The notes under the pieces were generated by a model that was not told the DNA's origin, ran no database searches, and saw only the letters and a list, made by a program, of their open reading frames with translations. The position numbers were made by a program, and so were the translations under genes. From Botryotinia globosa (Eukaryota > Ascomycota > Leotiomycetes > Helotiales > Sclerotiniaceae): a DNA stretch of 64,000 nt. This document shows, one piece after another, positions 51,583 through 63,211 of this stretch; positions within the stretch are counted from its first letter, which is position 1; the number at the start of each line of letters is the position of its first letter. The stretch spans positions 248,001 through 312,000 of the forward strand of contig RCSZ01000022.1 in assembly GCA_014898425.1 (NCBI GenBank), written 5' to 3'.

Positions 51583-52162
51583 GGGGGGTAGTGATCAGCG
51601 AAAAAGCATTAAAAGTTATTAATTAATTATTATTTCTCTTGATTTCAATTTAAGATTTTTCGAAAATTAAAAAAAAGAAATTGATAGAAATTCAATTGAA
51701 TTTTTTATATATAAAATTAGAATTTCGAAATCTTTTATAATAAGACTTTTATTTTGAATTGAAATAATTTTAATTTTGAAGAGATTGAAAAAGCTATGGT
51801 AATTTATGAAAAATAGGGGGGTGGTGATTAGCAAATAAGTATTAAAAGTTATTAATTGGTTATTATCTTTTTTGATTTTAATTTAGAGTTTTTCGAAAAT
51901 CTGAAAAAAGGAATGAATAGAAATTCAATTGAATTATATTTATTAAAAATCAGAATTTCGAAAAGTTTTTATAATAGAATTTTTATATTGAATTGAATTA
52001 ATTCTAATTTTGAAGAAATTGAAAGAGTTGAAGAAAAAGCTATAATAATTTTTGAAGATAGAGAAAATAGTAATTAGCAAAATAAATAAATTTGATTACT
52101 ATTTCTAATTCAATATAAAATCGAAAACTTAATAAAGTTTTATAAAGAATTAAGGCTTATTT

Positions 52163-52437
52163 TGTCAAGGTCACAAAATTATAAGTCACGTGAGATCACG
52201 TGGCGGGAGACCCTCGAGCCCTTTTTATACCACAGACTCCTTTGTTTTAGAATATTTCACAAACCCCTTTCTTTTTCGAAATATCCCGAAAACCTAATTT
52301 TTAACCTTAGGCCCTTGTATCGAAATCAACCCATTGGGTATAAAATTGTATGCTTTTAATAATCTTAAAGAAATAATGAAAAGTCTTATTTCAAAAATAT
52401 ATTTAAAATTGATTCATTATTATTCTCTATTTTAACA
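52163..52437 (+). repeat. G1 copy 2 5' LTR
   Basis: 275 bp, starts TGTCAAGGTCAC, ends TCTATTTTAACA. It contains two CACGTG/CACGTGG sites and a CCCTCGAG motif. Less mutated than the 3' LTR at its start, more mutated at its end. Confidence 0.92.
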
Positions 52438-52545
52438 ATTCTTTTTATTTTTTTTTAAAGCAATTTGTCAACTTTAAAAACTTTATTTATTGATTAGTTA
52501 TTAATATTATTATAATTTCTATAAGAAGAACCTCTAATAATATTA

Positions 52546-53560
52546 TGGGTACAGAATCATGTAATACAACCCTATTTCAATCAGGCAAAAATACCAACCA
52601 ATTTCTACAAGATATTGGTATCGATATACAGACAACCTCACCATAACTAATCAATAAAGAGAATATAACCCTAGCCTAGTAACTTCAAGAAATACGGGAA
52701 AATATGGTAGTTATAAGAAAGGCCCACAAAATGGCTATAAATAGTATTCTATATGTATCAACCCCAACTATTTATAGTGATTTAGTATTTGTATCAAATA
52801 TAATCCACCAGGATTTCATCCCTTTTTCAGAAAAATCTCCAAAGCTATAAAGGTTAAAACAATATGAAAAAAAAGATATCAAAGATATAAAAGACTTTTT
52901 CTTTCAAGCAAAAATTATATTTCGATTTGATGGAAGATACTACTTCACAATCAATAAAAAGAAAATACATTATGTTATTCAATACTTCGAAAAACAATTC
53001 CTAGTGGTATAATATTGATATAAAGGTGAGTCAACTAATAAACAAATGAATTGGAAAGACTTTAAAGAATATATATATGATGTAATTATAAATAAAGAAT
53101 TCCGATAGCAATTATCAATTTAGAAAATGATATATGCTAAGCAAAAAGAGAATAAAACAATAAACACTTTTATTATTTATTTAAAAAGATTAGAAGAAGA
53201 TATTGATTTAGAAGTGGATAGTATTTGGAAGGAAAGGTTTTTATTAGGGCTTCTATTTAAAATAATTCAAAGGATAATTGAATTCTTATAATAATCCAAA
53301 ACATATAATAATTTTATAAAACAAATTTATAAACTAGAAAACATAGATAAACTATATCAAAGATTTGAAATTAGGGAATTGTATTGTAATTGAAAGTATA
53401 ATCAATCTTTAATCCAAAATAAAAACTTTTATAGATGTTTTTATTAAGAAGTTAATAGATTTACAAATATAGATAATAAAAACCAAGGATCAAATTAATT
53501 CTTAAAATATATTTCGAATAAAATTAATAAACCTTTTATTTATTTGTTATATATAAATTA
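52546..53560 (+). pseudogene. G1 gag relic
   Basis: An ATG at 52546 opens a frame beginning MGTESCNTTLFQSGKN, which stops after about 27 codons at a TAA likely derived from CAA. Beyond it, conserved gag features read through further stops: EKSPKL at about 52830-52850, a DIKDFFFQAKIIF stretch at about 52880-52925, and an MNWKDFKEYI stretch at about 53047-53076. INTFIIYLKRLEED lies at about 53161-53205 and FLLGL at about 53240, the pattern of a Ty3/gypsy capsid domain. This is the least mutated coding relic in the window. Not functional. Confidence 0.85.
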
Positions 53561-53739
53561 TATATAAATAATCTAATGCTATTGATATCAATAAAAGAAA
53601 TATTATATTATCTATTACTAAAAACTCTGAATATATAGATATTGTAACAAAAATTATAATGAAACTAATTATCCACAAAATAATGAATTTTCCAAATCTA
53701 TTTGTATAGGAAATACTTAAACCCAGCAATAATAATAAG

Positions 53740-56600
53740 TGTTCTATTAATATTAGATCTTTAAAAGAAAGAATAAATAATATTTATAATTATAGCGATT
53801 TTCAATACAGAAAGTAAACTAATAACACTTTGATATTTTATTGATTTAGAAGTATAAATTAATATTATTTAATAAAACAAATATATCAAATAAAATTAAA
53901 AACCCTTTTAAAAAAAAATCCTGCTTGTATTCACAAATGGTATTATAATAATATTATATAAAGACCATACTTTCTTTATTGAAATGAAAGATATTCGAGA
54001 GAAACAAAGAATCTATATCTACAAATTTATATCAACAATATTAGATTTATTTTGGATAAATATAATTCTAGATCTCTTTTAATTATAAAAAATTAATCCC
54101 AATATTGATTAAAAATCGATATTATTTTAATATCAACCCCAAATTGGTAATCTAAAGATAATCTCAACAAAAAAGTTTTATAAAGAAATGAAAAACAGAG
54201 CTCAAGTTTTTGCAATATTTCTAGAAGATTAGATATTATTTTAAAAAAACAAAAATAATTGTTTAATATTTATACTTTTCTTATTTATTATTTTTAAAGA
54301 ATTTAAGGAATATAAAAATACTTTTTTAGAAGACAAAAATAGTTTTTTATTTGATTATTATTTAATAAAATATTATATTAATTTCGAATTCAATTCAATA
54401 TTTTTTTAAAATCTAATTTATATTTTATTAAAACAAAAATCTGTGATATTGTAAGAATATCTAAACGAATATTAAAAAAAGGAATAAATAAAACAATCTA
54501 TTAATTTTATAAAAATATCAATTATATTTATTCTCAAAAAAGAAAAAGGTTATTGATTATATATTGATTATAAAGAATTAAATCAAATTATAAAAAAAAA
54601 TAAAACCCTTTTACCTTTTATTAATAAATCTTTAAATTGTTTTTAATAAAACATTATATTTATTAAATTAGATCTAAGAGATGTATACTATTATATTTAT
54701 ATTTGAATAGAAAACAAATGGAAGATGGTGTTTTGCATGTAATATGGTTAATATAAATATAAAATAATATCTTTTGATTTAATCAATACTTTAGTTATAT
54801 TTCAAATATATATAAATCAAGCATTAATAGATCTAATAAACAATATTTATATAGTATATTTTGATAATATCTTTATTTATTTTAAAAATCGAATTATATA
54901 TATAATAAATATCCAAAGGATTTTTATATAACTTTTTGAATATAAATTTTATATCAAATTAAAAAAATATATTTTTTATATTAATAAAATTGAATTCTTA
55001 GATTTTATTATTTCGATTGTAGATATAATTATAGAATCTAGTCGGATTCAGATTATTATTGAGTAATTTGTATTGAACAATCTAAAAAATGTATAAATAT
55101 TTTTTAACTTTATAAATTTCTATTATCGGTTTATTAGAGTCTATTTGGCGATAATTTATAATATAATTATATTGATAAAAGGTATCTATAAAGGAAAAAA
55201 AATAATAATATTTAAATGAATAAATAAAGCTTAAAAAATATTCGAAATATTAAAAAAAGTTTTTATTTCAATTTTTATTTTTCAATATTTTAATTTATTA
55301 CTTTATATAATATTTGAAATCGATATATCGATATTTACACTAAATTACATATTATCTCAACTATTCTTTAAAGAAATCTTAGAAATACTAATCAAACAAT
55401 AACATCCCATTATATTTTATTTAAGAAAACTAATTTCAATAGAACAATAATATTTCATTTATAATTAAAAACTATTGATTATATATATTACTTTTATAAA
55501 ATAATATTATTATACAATAAATAATCGATATACTATTATAATTATATCGAATTATAATACACTTCAACACTTTATAATAAAAAAAAGTCTAAATAGTCAA
55601 TAAATTAGATAAATTGAAGTCTTAATAATATATAATTTCGAAATAAAGTATAAAATAGAAAAACTAAATCCTATTAATAAACTATTGTATTATCCAAATT
55701 ATATAACAAATATAAAAGGTATCAATAATATATTATTTATATTTCAAAATAAATTGAAAAACAAATTAATAATGATAAAACTATTTTTAAATATTTTTAT
55801 CAAAAAAATAAAGTCTTTATATAATATTATAAACCTTTTATAAAAAAAAAAGTATAGTTTATCATTCTATAAACAATCATATTTATTAATTGAAACTAAT
55901 TACAAATAATTGATATCTTGTTAAATAGCTTACATTTTAATAAAAAACAAAACAATATTCAAATCAATATTTGAAATAATAAGATTTACTTTATTATAAT
56001 TTCAGTAAAATAATGATTTTATAAAAAATAAAAAATATTTGAATCAAAAACTATATTCCACTAAAATCGTTTCATTTTAGTAAGTAAATGTTAATAAACT
56101 TTTTATATATTATAGGAATATTTATATATTATTAAACTTTATTTTAAAAACAGAAATTCTAGAAGTTCATTATAATGATTTTATAAATAGATATTAAGAT
56201 ATTACAAAGATATTTAAATTTTTAAAATCAAAATACTTTTAATTTTTAATAAAAAAAGATATCAAAAATTATATTCAGATATATATAATATATTAGTAAA
56301 TCGTTATTAAGAAGTATAAATTATACAATAAGTTGTAAATCTTCTCTATACCTTATAATCCTTGAAAAAAGATAATTATAGATTTCATTATAGATTTATC
56401 CTTATCAAAATCAAACAAGTATATTTATAATATAATTTTAATAATTATAAATAGATTTATAAAATTGATCCAATATATCTTTATAACCAAATCGATTATA
56501 TTATTGGAATTAATATAAATATTAATATAAGATATATTCAAAGATTTCAAAATTTTAAAAAGTATTATTTCAAATAGAAAATTACAATTCACAAGCAAAT
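53740..56600 (+). pseudogene. G1 pol relic (protease, RT, RNase H, integrase)
   Basis: The protease site is Asp followed by Leu-Glu-Val (53843-53854), each explained by one transition from Ser-Gly-Ala codons. RT starts near 54540 with a DYxLxxK-like stretch, has KTFRT..-like sequence near 54720, and a Y-F-D-N site (54857-54868) where the second catalytic Asp became Asn. A KIEF-like RT end motif is at 54985-55010. RNase H and integrase occupy roughly 55200-56600 by length and collinearity with copy 1 but are weakly supported. Many stops. Confidence 0.78.
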
Positions 56601-59600
56601 TTTGGGGTAGTTTTTTGTTTTACTTAAGAATACAATATAAGCTCTCAATAGTGTTTTATTTATAAACCAATAATCAAATAAAAAAGCAAAATCAGAATCT
56701 GATTCATTATATTAACTATTATACTAATTATTATTAAAATAATTAGATATTGTTATTACTACTTATAGAATTTATATATAATACAATATAGTATAATATT
56801 ATAAAGATTATTTTTTTTTAAATAATATATAAGTTTTTATTTATTTTCAATTATATCAATAAGAATACTAATACTACAGGGAGAGTTTTAATTATATACA
56901 AATAAATTATTTTATTTAATAAAAAAAAAGAGAAACTTAAAGAATTATAATAAACAATTATTAATTATAAAACAAATAAAATGGAAAATATAATTTTATA
57001 TTGATATAATATTGAAAATAAAATAATATTAAGTATTTAGAATATTAAACAATTTCGGTCAAAAAAGAAATTTTCAAATAGATTTATAAACCTTTTTTTA
57101 ATAATAGATATAAAAACCAATAATCAAATATACAAATTTAAACTATTATCAATCTATAAAATTTATAATATCTTTTATATATTTCTATTAGAATTATAAT
57201 ATGAATGATTAAATATTACAAATCCATTATTATTAAAAAAAATAGATAATCATTTTGAATATAAAATGAAATGAATTATAATATATAAAAAAAAGGAAAA
57301 AAGCTTTTAATATTTAATTTAATAGAAAAACTATTAGTTAGTAAAAGATATATAGAAAGCCCTTTGTGATTTTAATAATGTAAAGAAAATATTGGAAGAA
57401 TATAACAAAAAAAAAAATTATTAATATAGAATTCGAGAAAAAAGAAAATTATAATATAATAGAATCCCACCTAGTATTCGATAACGAATTATCCTTTTCT
57501 CGAAATTGAGTTTATCTCTTTTTTTTTCACAATTACTTGCTTTAATAAGAATAAGAATATAACCCTTTAAATATTAATATACTACAAATTATTACTAGGT
57601 ATACCAATTTCTACCATTATCTTTTGTATATCTTCAATATTAATTTGTAAATTTCAAAATCAATATTGATAGAATCCTTATTAAAATTAGATTTATAAAA
57701 CTAATGCTAAGTTCTTTATAATATTTTATTCTTTATAAAAATTCTTTTTAAATTAATATATAAATAATACTAGAAAATTATTATTATATTAATGTAGTTA
57801 GAGAATTTTATAATAAAATTAGATTTTTAATATTATTATTTCAGAAAATCCAATAAAGAAAAAGAATATCTAAAATCAATAATATCTATTTTATTATTAT
57901 TACACATTTCCTTTATAATCAGTAAAATAATTTCATCCTCAATTATATCCACATTATTATTTTCAGAGTTCTAAAAGTTTTTTTTTTCAATATTGTTATT
58001 ATACTAATTCAGTAATAACTAAATGATTATAATCTATAGTCTTTTGAATTGATAGCTAGAATCCTTATTAATTCAATAAAGCTTTTCAAAAGAATCCATT
58101 TGACTATTAGATTCTTCTATATAAACCTTTCAATTAGAATAAGGAGTTTTCAAATCAAAAAACAAACCTTTTTTGGGATTGGGAATATAATAGCTAAATA
58201 CAAATATATTATTAGAAATAAATAATAAGATTTTGTATTGAATAGTTTAAGAAGTCCTATAAATAAAAAAAGAAATAAAAGAAATTGAATAATAAAGTAT
58301 AATTAGTAAATCAATAATAATCTTATAGCATACTATATATAACATATTTCAAATATTATTTTTGAAATAAGATATAATAATTATATATAAAAGAATAGTA
58401 GAAATTTAATAGAAAATCTAAGAGTTTTTATTGTTTATCTTCTTATCTTCATTTTAATACTTATCACCATTCAATCCAAAAAAGGAAAAAGATATTTCAG
58501 GAGATTTAATTTTATGCCTTTTACGCGATATACAATAGATATAAGAAAAAGAAACACCTAACATTTTATAAACAATCCAAAAAGGAATAAAACCTAATAT
58601 TCCTATTATTATTGAAAATATATTGAATCTTACAAATATAAATATAGAAAATACAAAAACTATAAATACTACAAATACAAAGATTAAAAATAATATAACC
58701 AAAACATTTACAAGAATTACACAAGAATATATTACAGGAATAAGAAATTTATTTTTATAATTCGAATTTATTGAAGAAATAAGATTAATAATAAATCCTA
58801 GTATAATAATATTCAAAAAAAACAAAGCATTTTATATTCCCAAAAATATTAATAAACATATTCGAAACCTAAACAATGGATAATTTACTATAAAACAATA
58901 AAAATCTATAAAACACTCCATTAAATTATTAATTCAATTTAATCTATTAACTACCAAAAGACCTAGTTTTTCTATTAATTAAAGTTTATAAATACCCCCT
59001 TACTTAACCTTTTTACACAAAAAAGCTTCTACATTCTTTATATATCGTTTCCCTCATCAAATCGTAACATTATTGCCCACTTTTTTTTCAGTATTATCCT
59101 TAAAAACAATATTATAATATATATAACTTTAATATATAAAATTAATATCAGGAATATATCGATTCGATATTAATATACAGAACTTCTTTTGATAATAACA
59201 ATAACTACAAAAAGTAAAAAGATTATTTTCAAAATAACAAAATTTATTAATTAAAATATTAGTAATATATTTAAAACAATATAAATAAATAGAAATAATT
59301 AAACCTAATAAACCAATAACAAAATATAATATAATAAATAAAACACCACCAAATTGAAAAAGTAATTATAACAAATTGTATATTAATTAAAAGGGATATA
59401 CTATTAAAATAATTATATTACCTAAAAAAAAGGATTAGTTTTATAAAGCATTCGATGATTTGCCAATGAAATGGTGAAATATATAAGGAATACTGTATTT
59501 ACTATTTCAATTATTTATAGTATAAAAAGTATAGGAATTTCTTTTCTTTTATTTTTTATAAAAATATAGAAATGTTTTTAATCTTATTTTTATAATAATT

Positions 59601-59695
59601 AGGATTTGTAAGCAATATAATAAGGGATCATTTTCTATCCTATAAAATATAAATAAATTATTTTTTGGAATACAAAATGTAAAGAGAGGAAGCTC
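56601..59695 (+). other. Long 3' region of G1 between pol and LTR
   Basis: About 3.1 kb, partly alignable with 2660-6414 of copy 1 (for example 56800-57450 with 3380-4000, and 59120-59280 with 5960-6180), so it belongs to the element and not to a secondary insertion. No recognisable domain. Two patches (57460-57560 and 58990-59110) are less AT-rich. A minus-strand open frame (58454-58825) lies inside. Confidence 0.7.
58454..58825 (-). pseudogene. Antisense open frame in G1 3' region, possibly a relic
   Basis: Encodes 123 residues, very rich in Ile/Val/Phe with four hydrophobic segments, then a polar tail (SRKRHKIKSPEISFSFFGLNGDKY) that is less biased than expected from chance AT-rich sequence (20 residues of the tail are shown at most in other terms: basic cluster then Phe-Phe-Gly). 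It opens in the opposite direction to gag-pol. It may be a degraded extra gene or accident. No family is recognised, and conservation in copy 1 could not be established. Confidence 0.25.
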
Positions 59696-59970
59696 TATTA
59701 AAATCACAAGATTATAAATCATATAAGATTATATAACAGGAAATCTTTGAGCCTCTTTCATACCACAGATTCCTTTATTTTAAAATATTTTATGAACCCC
59801 TTTCTTTTTCAAGATATTCTGAAGATCTAATTTCTAACTTCGGGTTTTTGTATCGAAGTCAACCCATTGGGTATAAAATTGTATGCTTTCAATAGTTTTA
59901 GAGAAGTAATGAAAAGTCTTATCCCAAAAATATACCTAAAGTTGATTCATTGCTATTCTCTACTCTAACA
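59696..59970 (+). repeat. G1 copy 2 3' LTR
   Basis: 275 bp, same length as the 5' LTR. It starts TATTAAAATCAC (mutated TGTCAAGGTCAC) and ends TCTACTCTAACA. Differences from the 5' LTR are almost all transitions, in both directions. Confidence 0.92.
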
Positions 59971-60129
59971 TATTTTCAATAATATATTAAATTCTGAAAA
60001 CAGATTTAAATTATCTTTTAAATTGATCGATTTATATTAATTCTAGAAAAGCTTCAATTTGTATAGTAATAATCAGTCGAAAAGAGGTGTGGGGTAGTTG
60101 AATTATATAATCGAAATTTTAATATTAAT

Positions 60130-60478
60130 TTAATACTAATAAGAAGAATATTAATAAAAAGAATATTAATAAAAAAAATAATAATAAGAAAAAGAAAAAA
60201 AGAATACTAATAAAAAGAATACTAATAAAAAGAATACTAATAAGAAGACTATTAATAAAAAGAATACTAATAAGAAAAATACTAATAAAAAGAATATTAA
60301 TAAGAAAGGTATAAAAAAAAGAATATTAATAAGAAGAATATTAATAAAAAGAATATTAATAAGAAAAATATTAATAAAAAGAATATTAATAAGAAGATTA
60401 TTAATAAGAAGAATATTAATAAGAAAAATATTAATAAAAAGAATATTAATAAGAAGATTATTAATAAGAAGAAGAATA
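60130..60478. repeat. AAGAATATTAAT microsatellite of the satellite array
   Basis: About 29 units of 12 bp with variants (AATAAGAAG, AATACTAATAAA) lead directly into the next unit header at 60479. Confidence 0.92.
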
Positions 60479-61616
60479 CTAACTATTATTCCGAAGATAT
60501 TATTAGTAGTTAATATTAATAATAACTACAACCCTAACTATTATTTCAAGGATTTTTTTGGTGGTCAGCACCAATAGTAACCTCAACCCTAAGGGAGGTG
60601 ATAATCTAAGCAAAAAGTTATCATTTGGTTATTACTTCTTTATGCTTCAATTCTAAGTCTTTTAGAAATCTGAAAAAAGAAATAAATAAAGATTCAATTG
60701 AATTTTTTTTATATAAATTCAGATTTTCGATATTTTTAATATTGATTGATTTGTAAAGATAACCCTAAAATTTAAGATTAAAAAGGTTTAAGGAAAGCTA
60801 TAGTAATTTTCGAAATCAAAAGGTGATAACTTACAAAATAAATAAAATTAATTATTACCTTTCTATATTTTAATTTTAGATTTTTCGAAAATCTGAAAAA
60901 AGAAAAGAATAAAGAATCAATTGAATTTTTTATATATGAAATTAGATTTTCGATATATTCAATAGTGATGGATTTGTAGAATTAATTCTAAAGTTTAGTT
61001 TTGATGAGGTTGAAAGAAAGTTATAGTAATTTTCGAAATCAAGAGATGGTAATTTATGAAATAAATGAAATTGGTTATTATTTTGAATGTAATAAAAAAT
61101 AATAAATTGAATAAAGTTTTTTAGTATTCTAGGGGTTATTTTAATCAATATTTCGAATACTGAAAATAGATTTAAATTATTTTTCAAATTGATTATTTTA
61201 TATTAATAATTTTAAAGTTTGAATTAGAAAGAGTATAAGTAATAGTAATTTAGCAAAAAGAGATGTGGGGTAGTTAAATTATATGATTGAAAATCTAATA
61301 TTAATAGAAATATTATTAATTAAAATATTAAAAAAAAAGAATATTAATAAGAATATTAAAAGATATATATTAAAAGATTTTTAATGAAATATTAAGATTT
61401 TGAAAAAATAATATTGAAAGATTTATAAAAGAATGTTAATATTTTCAGAAAATAATATTAAATTATATCGAAAGATTTTTAATAAAATATTAATATTTTA
61501 AACGAATAATATTAAAATATATCAAAAGAATTTTAATAAAATATTAGTATTTTTAAAAAATTATATTAAAAGATTTATAAAAAAATATTAATATTTCGAA
61601 AAAATAATATTGAAAG

Positions 61617-61890
61617 ATTATATATTAAAAGAATATATATTAAAAGAATATATATTAAAAGAATATATATTAAAAGAATATATATTAAAAGATTTTATAT
61701 TAAAAAACTTTTAATAAAATATTAGTCTTTTGAGAGAATAGTATTAAAATATATTAAAAGATTATATATTGAAAGATTTATTGAAAGATTTATTGAAAGA
61801 TTTATTGAAAGATTTATTAAAAGATTTATTAAAAGATTTATTAAAAGATTATATATTGAAAGATTTATTAAAAGATTATATATTGAAAGA
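61617..61890. repeat. 15-bp and 12-bp tandem repeats in the satellite array
   Basis: Five copies of AAGAATATATATTAA (61617-61700) are followed, after about 60 bp, by about nine TTTATTGAAAGA or TTTATTAAAAGA units (61766-61890). They take the place of the AG-rich spacer in this unit. Confidence 0.9.
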
Positions 61891-62083
61891 TGCTGTAAGC
61901 TTTATCCTAGTAATATTCTAATATAAATCCATTTATAGATTTAAAGTCTTAAATAGGCTTTATTATAGGCTTTATTATAAACCTTAAAGTCTATAAACGA
62001 TTATTAATGAATGAATGCTGGTGAGTTAAATTGGTAAGTTAAGCCTAGTGAACTTCAATTCAATAATTATAGACTATATAAAT
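61887..62083. other. Unique 200-bp stretch between satellite units
   Basis: Sequence with GATGCTGTAAGC and AATGAATGCTGGTGAG matches no other part of the array. Near its centre it has a short duplicated TAGGCTTTATTA. Likely an old insertion or a fragment of another unit type. Confidence 0.45.
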
Positions 62084-62349
62084 CTAACTATTATTTCAAG
62101 GATTTTATTAATAATTAATATTAATAATAACCCCAATTCTAAGAGAGATAATGATTTAATCAAAAATGTTTCAATTGATTATTATTTCTTTTAACTTCAA
62201 TTTAAAACTTTTTGAAAATCTGAAAAAAGAAATAAATAAAGATTCAATTGAATTTTTTTATATATAAGCTTAGAATTTCGAAATCTTTTATATTAAAGTT
62301 TTTATATTAAATTAAAATAACCCTAACTATTATTCCGAGGATTTTATTG

Positions 62350-62373
62350 GTGGTCAGCACTAGTGGTGACCAC
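62350..62373. repeat. 24-bp near-perfect palindrome in satellite header
   Basis: GTGGTCAGCACTAGTGGTGACCAC-type dyad (arms GTGGTCA and TGACCAC, centre CACTAGTG). The same site in other headers is degraded by transitions (51051-51072, 60568-60590, 63490-63510). Confidence 0.85.
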
Positions 62374-63103
62374 AACCCTAAAGGGGGTGGTGACCCAGCC
62401 AAAAACGCTCCAATTGGTCACCACCTCTCCTGGCTTCAATTTAGGGCTTTTCAAAAATCTGAAAAAAGAAATGAATAGAGATTCAATTGAATTTTTTATA
62501 TATAAACTTAGAATTTCGAAATCTTTTATATTAAAGCTTTTATATTGAATTGAAATAACCCTAATTTTGAAGAGGTTGAAGAAAAGCTATGGTAATTTTT
62601 AAAGATAGGGGGGTGGTGACTATCGAAAAAGTATTAAAAGTCACCAATTAGTTACCACCTCTCCTGGCTTTAATTTAGGGCTTTTCGAAAATCTGAAAAA
62701 AGAAATTAATATAAATTCAATTGAATAATATTTATTCGAAATTAGAATTCAAAAAGCTTTTATAATAAAGCTTCTATTTTGAATGAAATAACCCTAATTT
62801 TGAAAAGGTTGAAGAAAAAGCTATGGTAATTTTTGAAGGCAGGGGGGTGGTGATTAGCAAAATGAATAAATTTGGTTACTATCTTTAATTCAATATAGAA
62901 TAGAAAATTTAATAAAGTTTTATAAAGAATTAGGGCTTATTTTTCTTTTTATATTGAATTCTAGAAACAGATTTAAATTATCTTTTAAATTGATCGATTT
63001 GTACTAGTTTTAGAAAAGCTTCAATTTGTATGGTGGTGACCAATCGAAAAGAGATATGATATAATTGAATCACATAATCGAAATTTCAATATTAATCTAA
63101 TAT

Positions 63104-63211
63104 TAATAAGAATAATAAGAATAATAAGAATAATAAGAATAATAAGAATAATAAGAATAATAAGAATAATAAGAATAATAAGAATAATAAGAATAATAAG
63201 AATAATACGGA
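63104..63211. repeat. AATAATAAG microsatellite of the satellite array
   Basis: About twelve units of 9 bp, continuing as irregular AATAAG/AAGAAG sequence to 63460. The antisense strand yields a long Ile/Leu-repeat open frame (63021-63548), which is an artefact. Confidence 0.92.

Larger units (their letters stand above)
52163..59970 (+). mobile_element. Full-length Ty3/gypsy element, family G1 copy 2
   Basis: 7808 bp with 275-bp LTRs at both ends and perfect TSD TATTT (52158-52162 and 59971-59975). A polypurine tract (AAAGAGAGGAAGC, 59681-59693) precedes the 3' LTR. Gag (52546-53560) and pol (about 53740-56600) are recognisable but broken. Unusually, about 3.1 kb follow between pol and the 3' LTR. 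The insertion site is in the satellite array; the empty site is represented at about 62920-62960. Confidence 0.93.
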
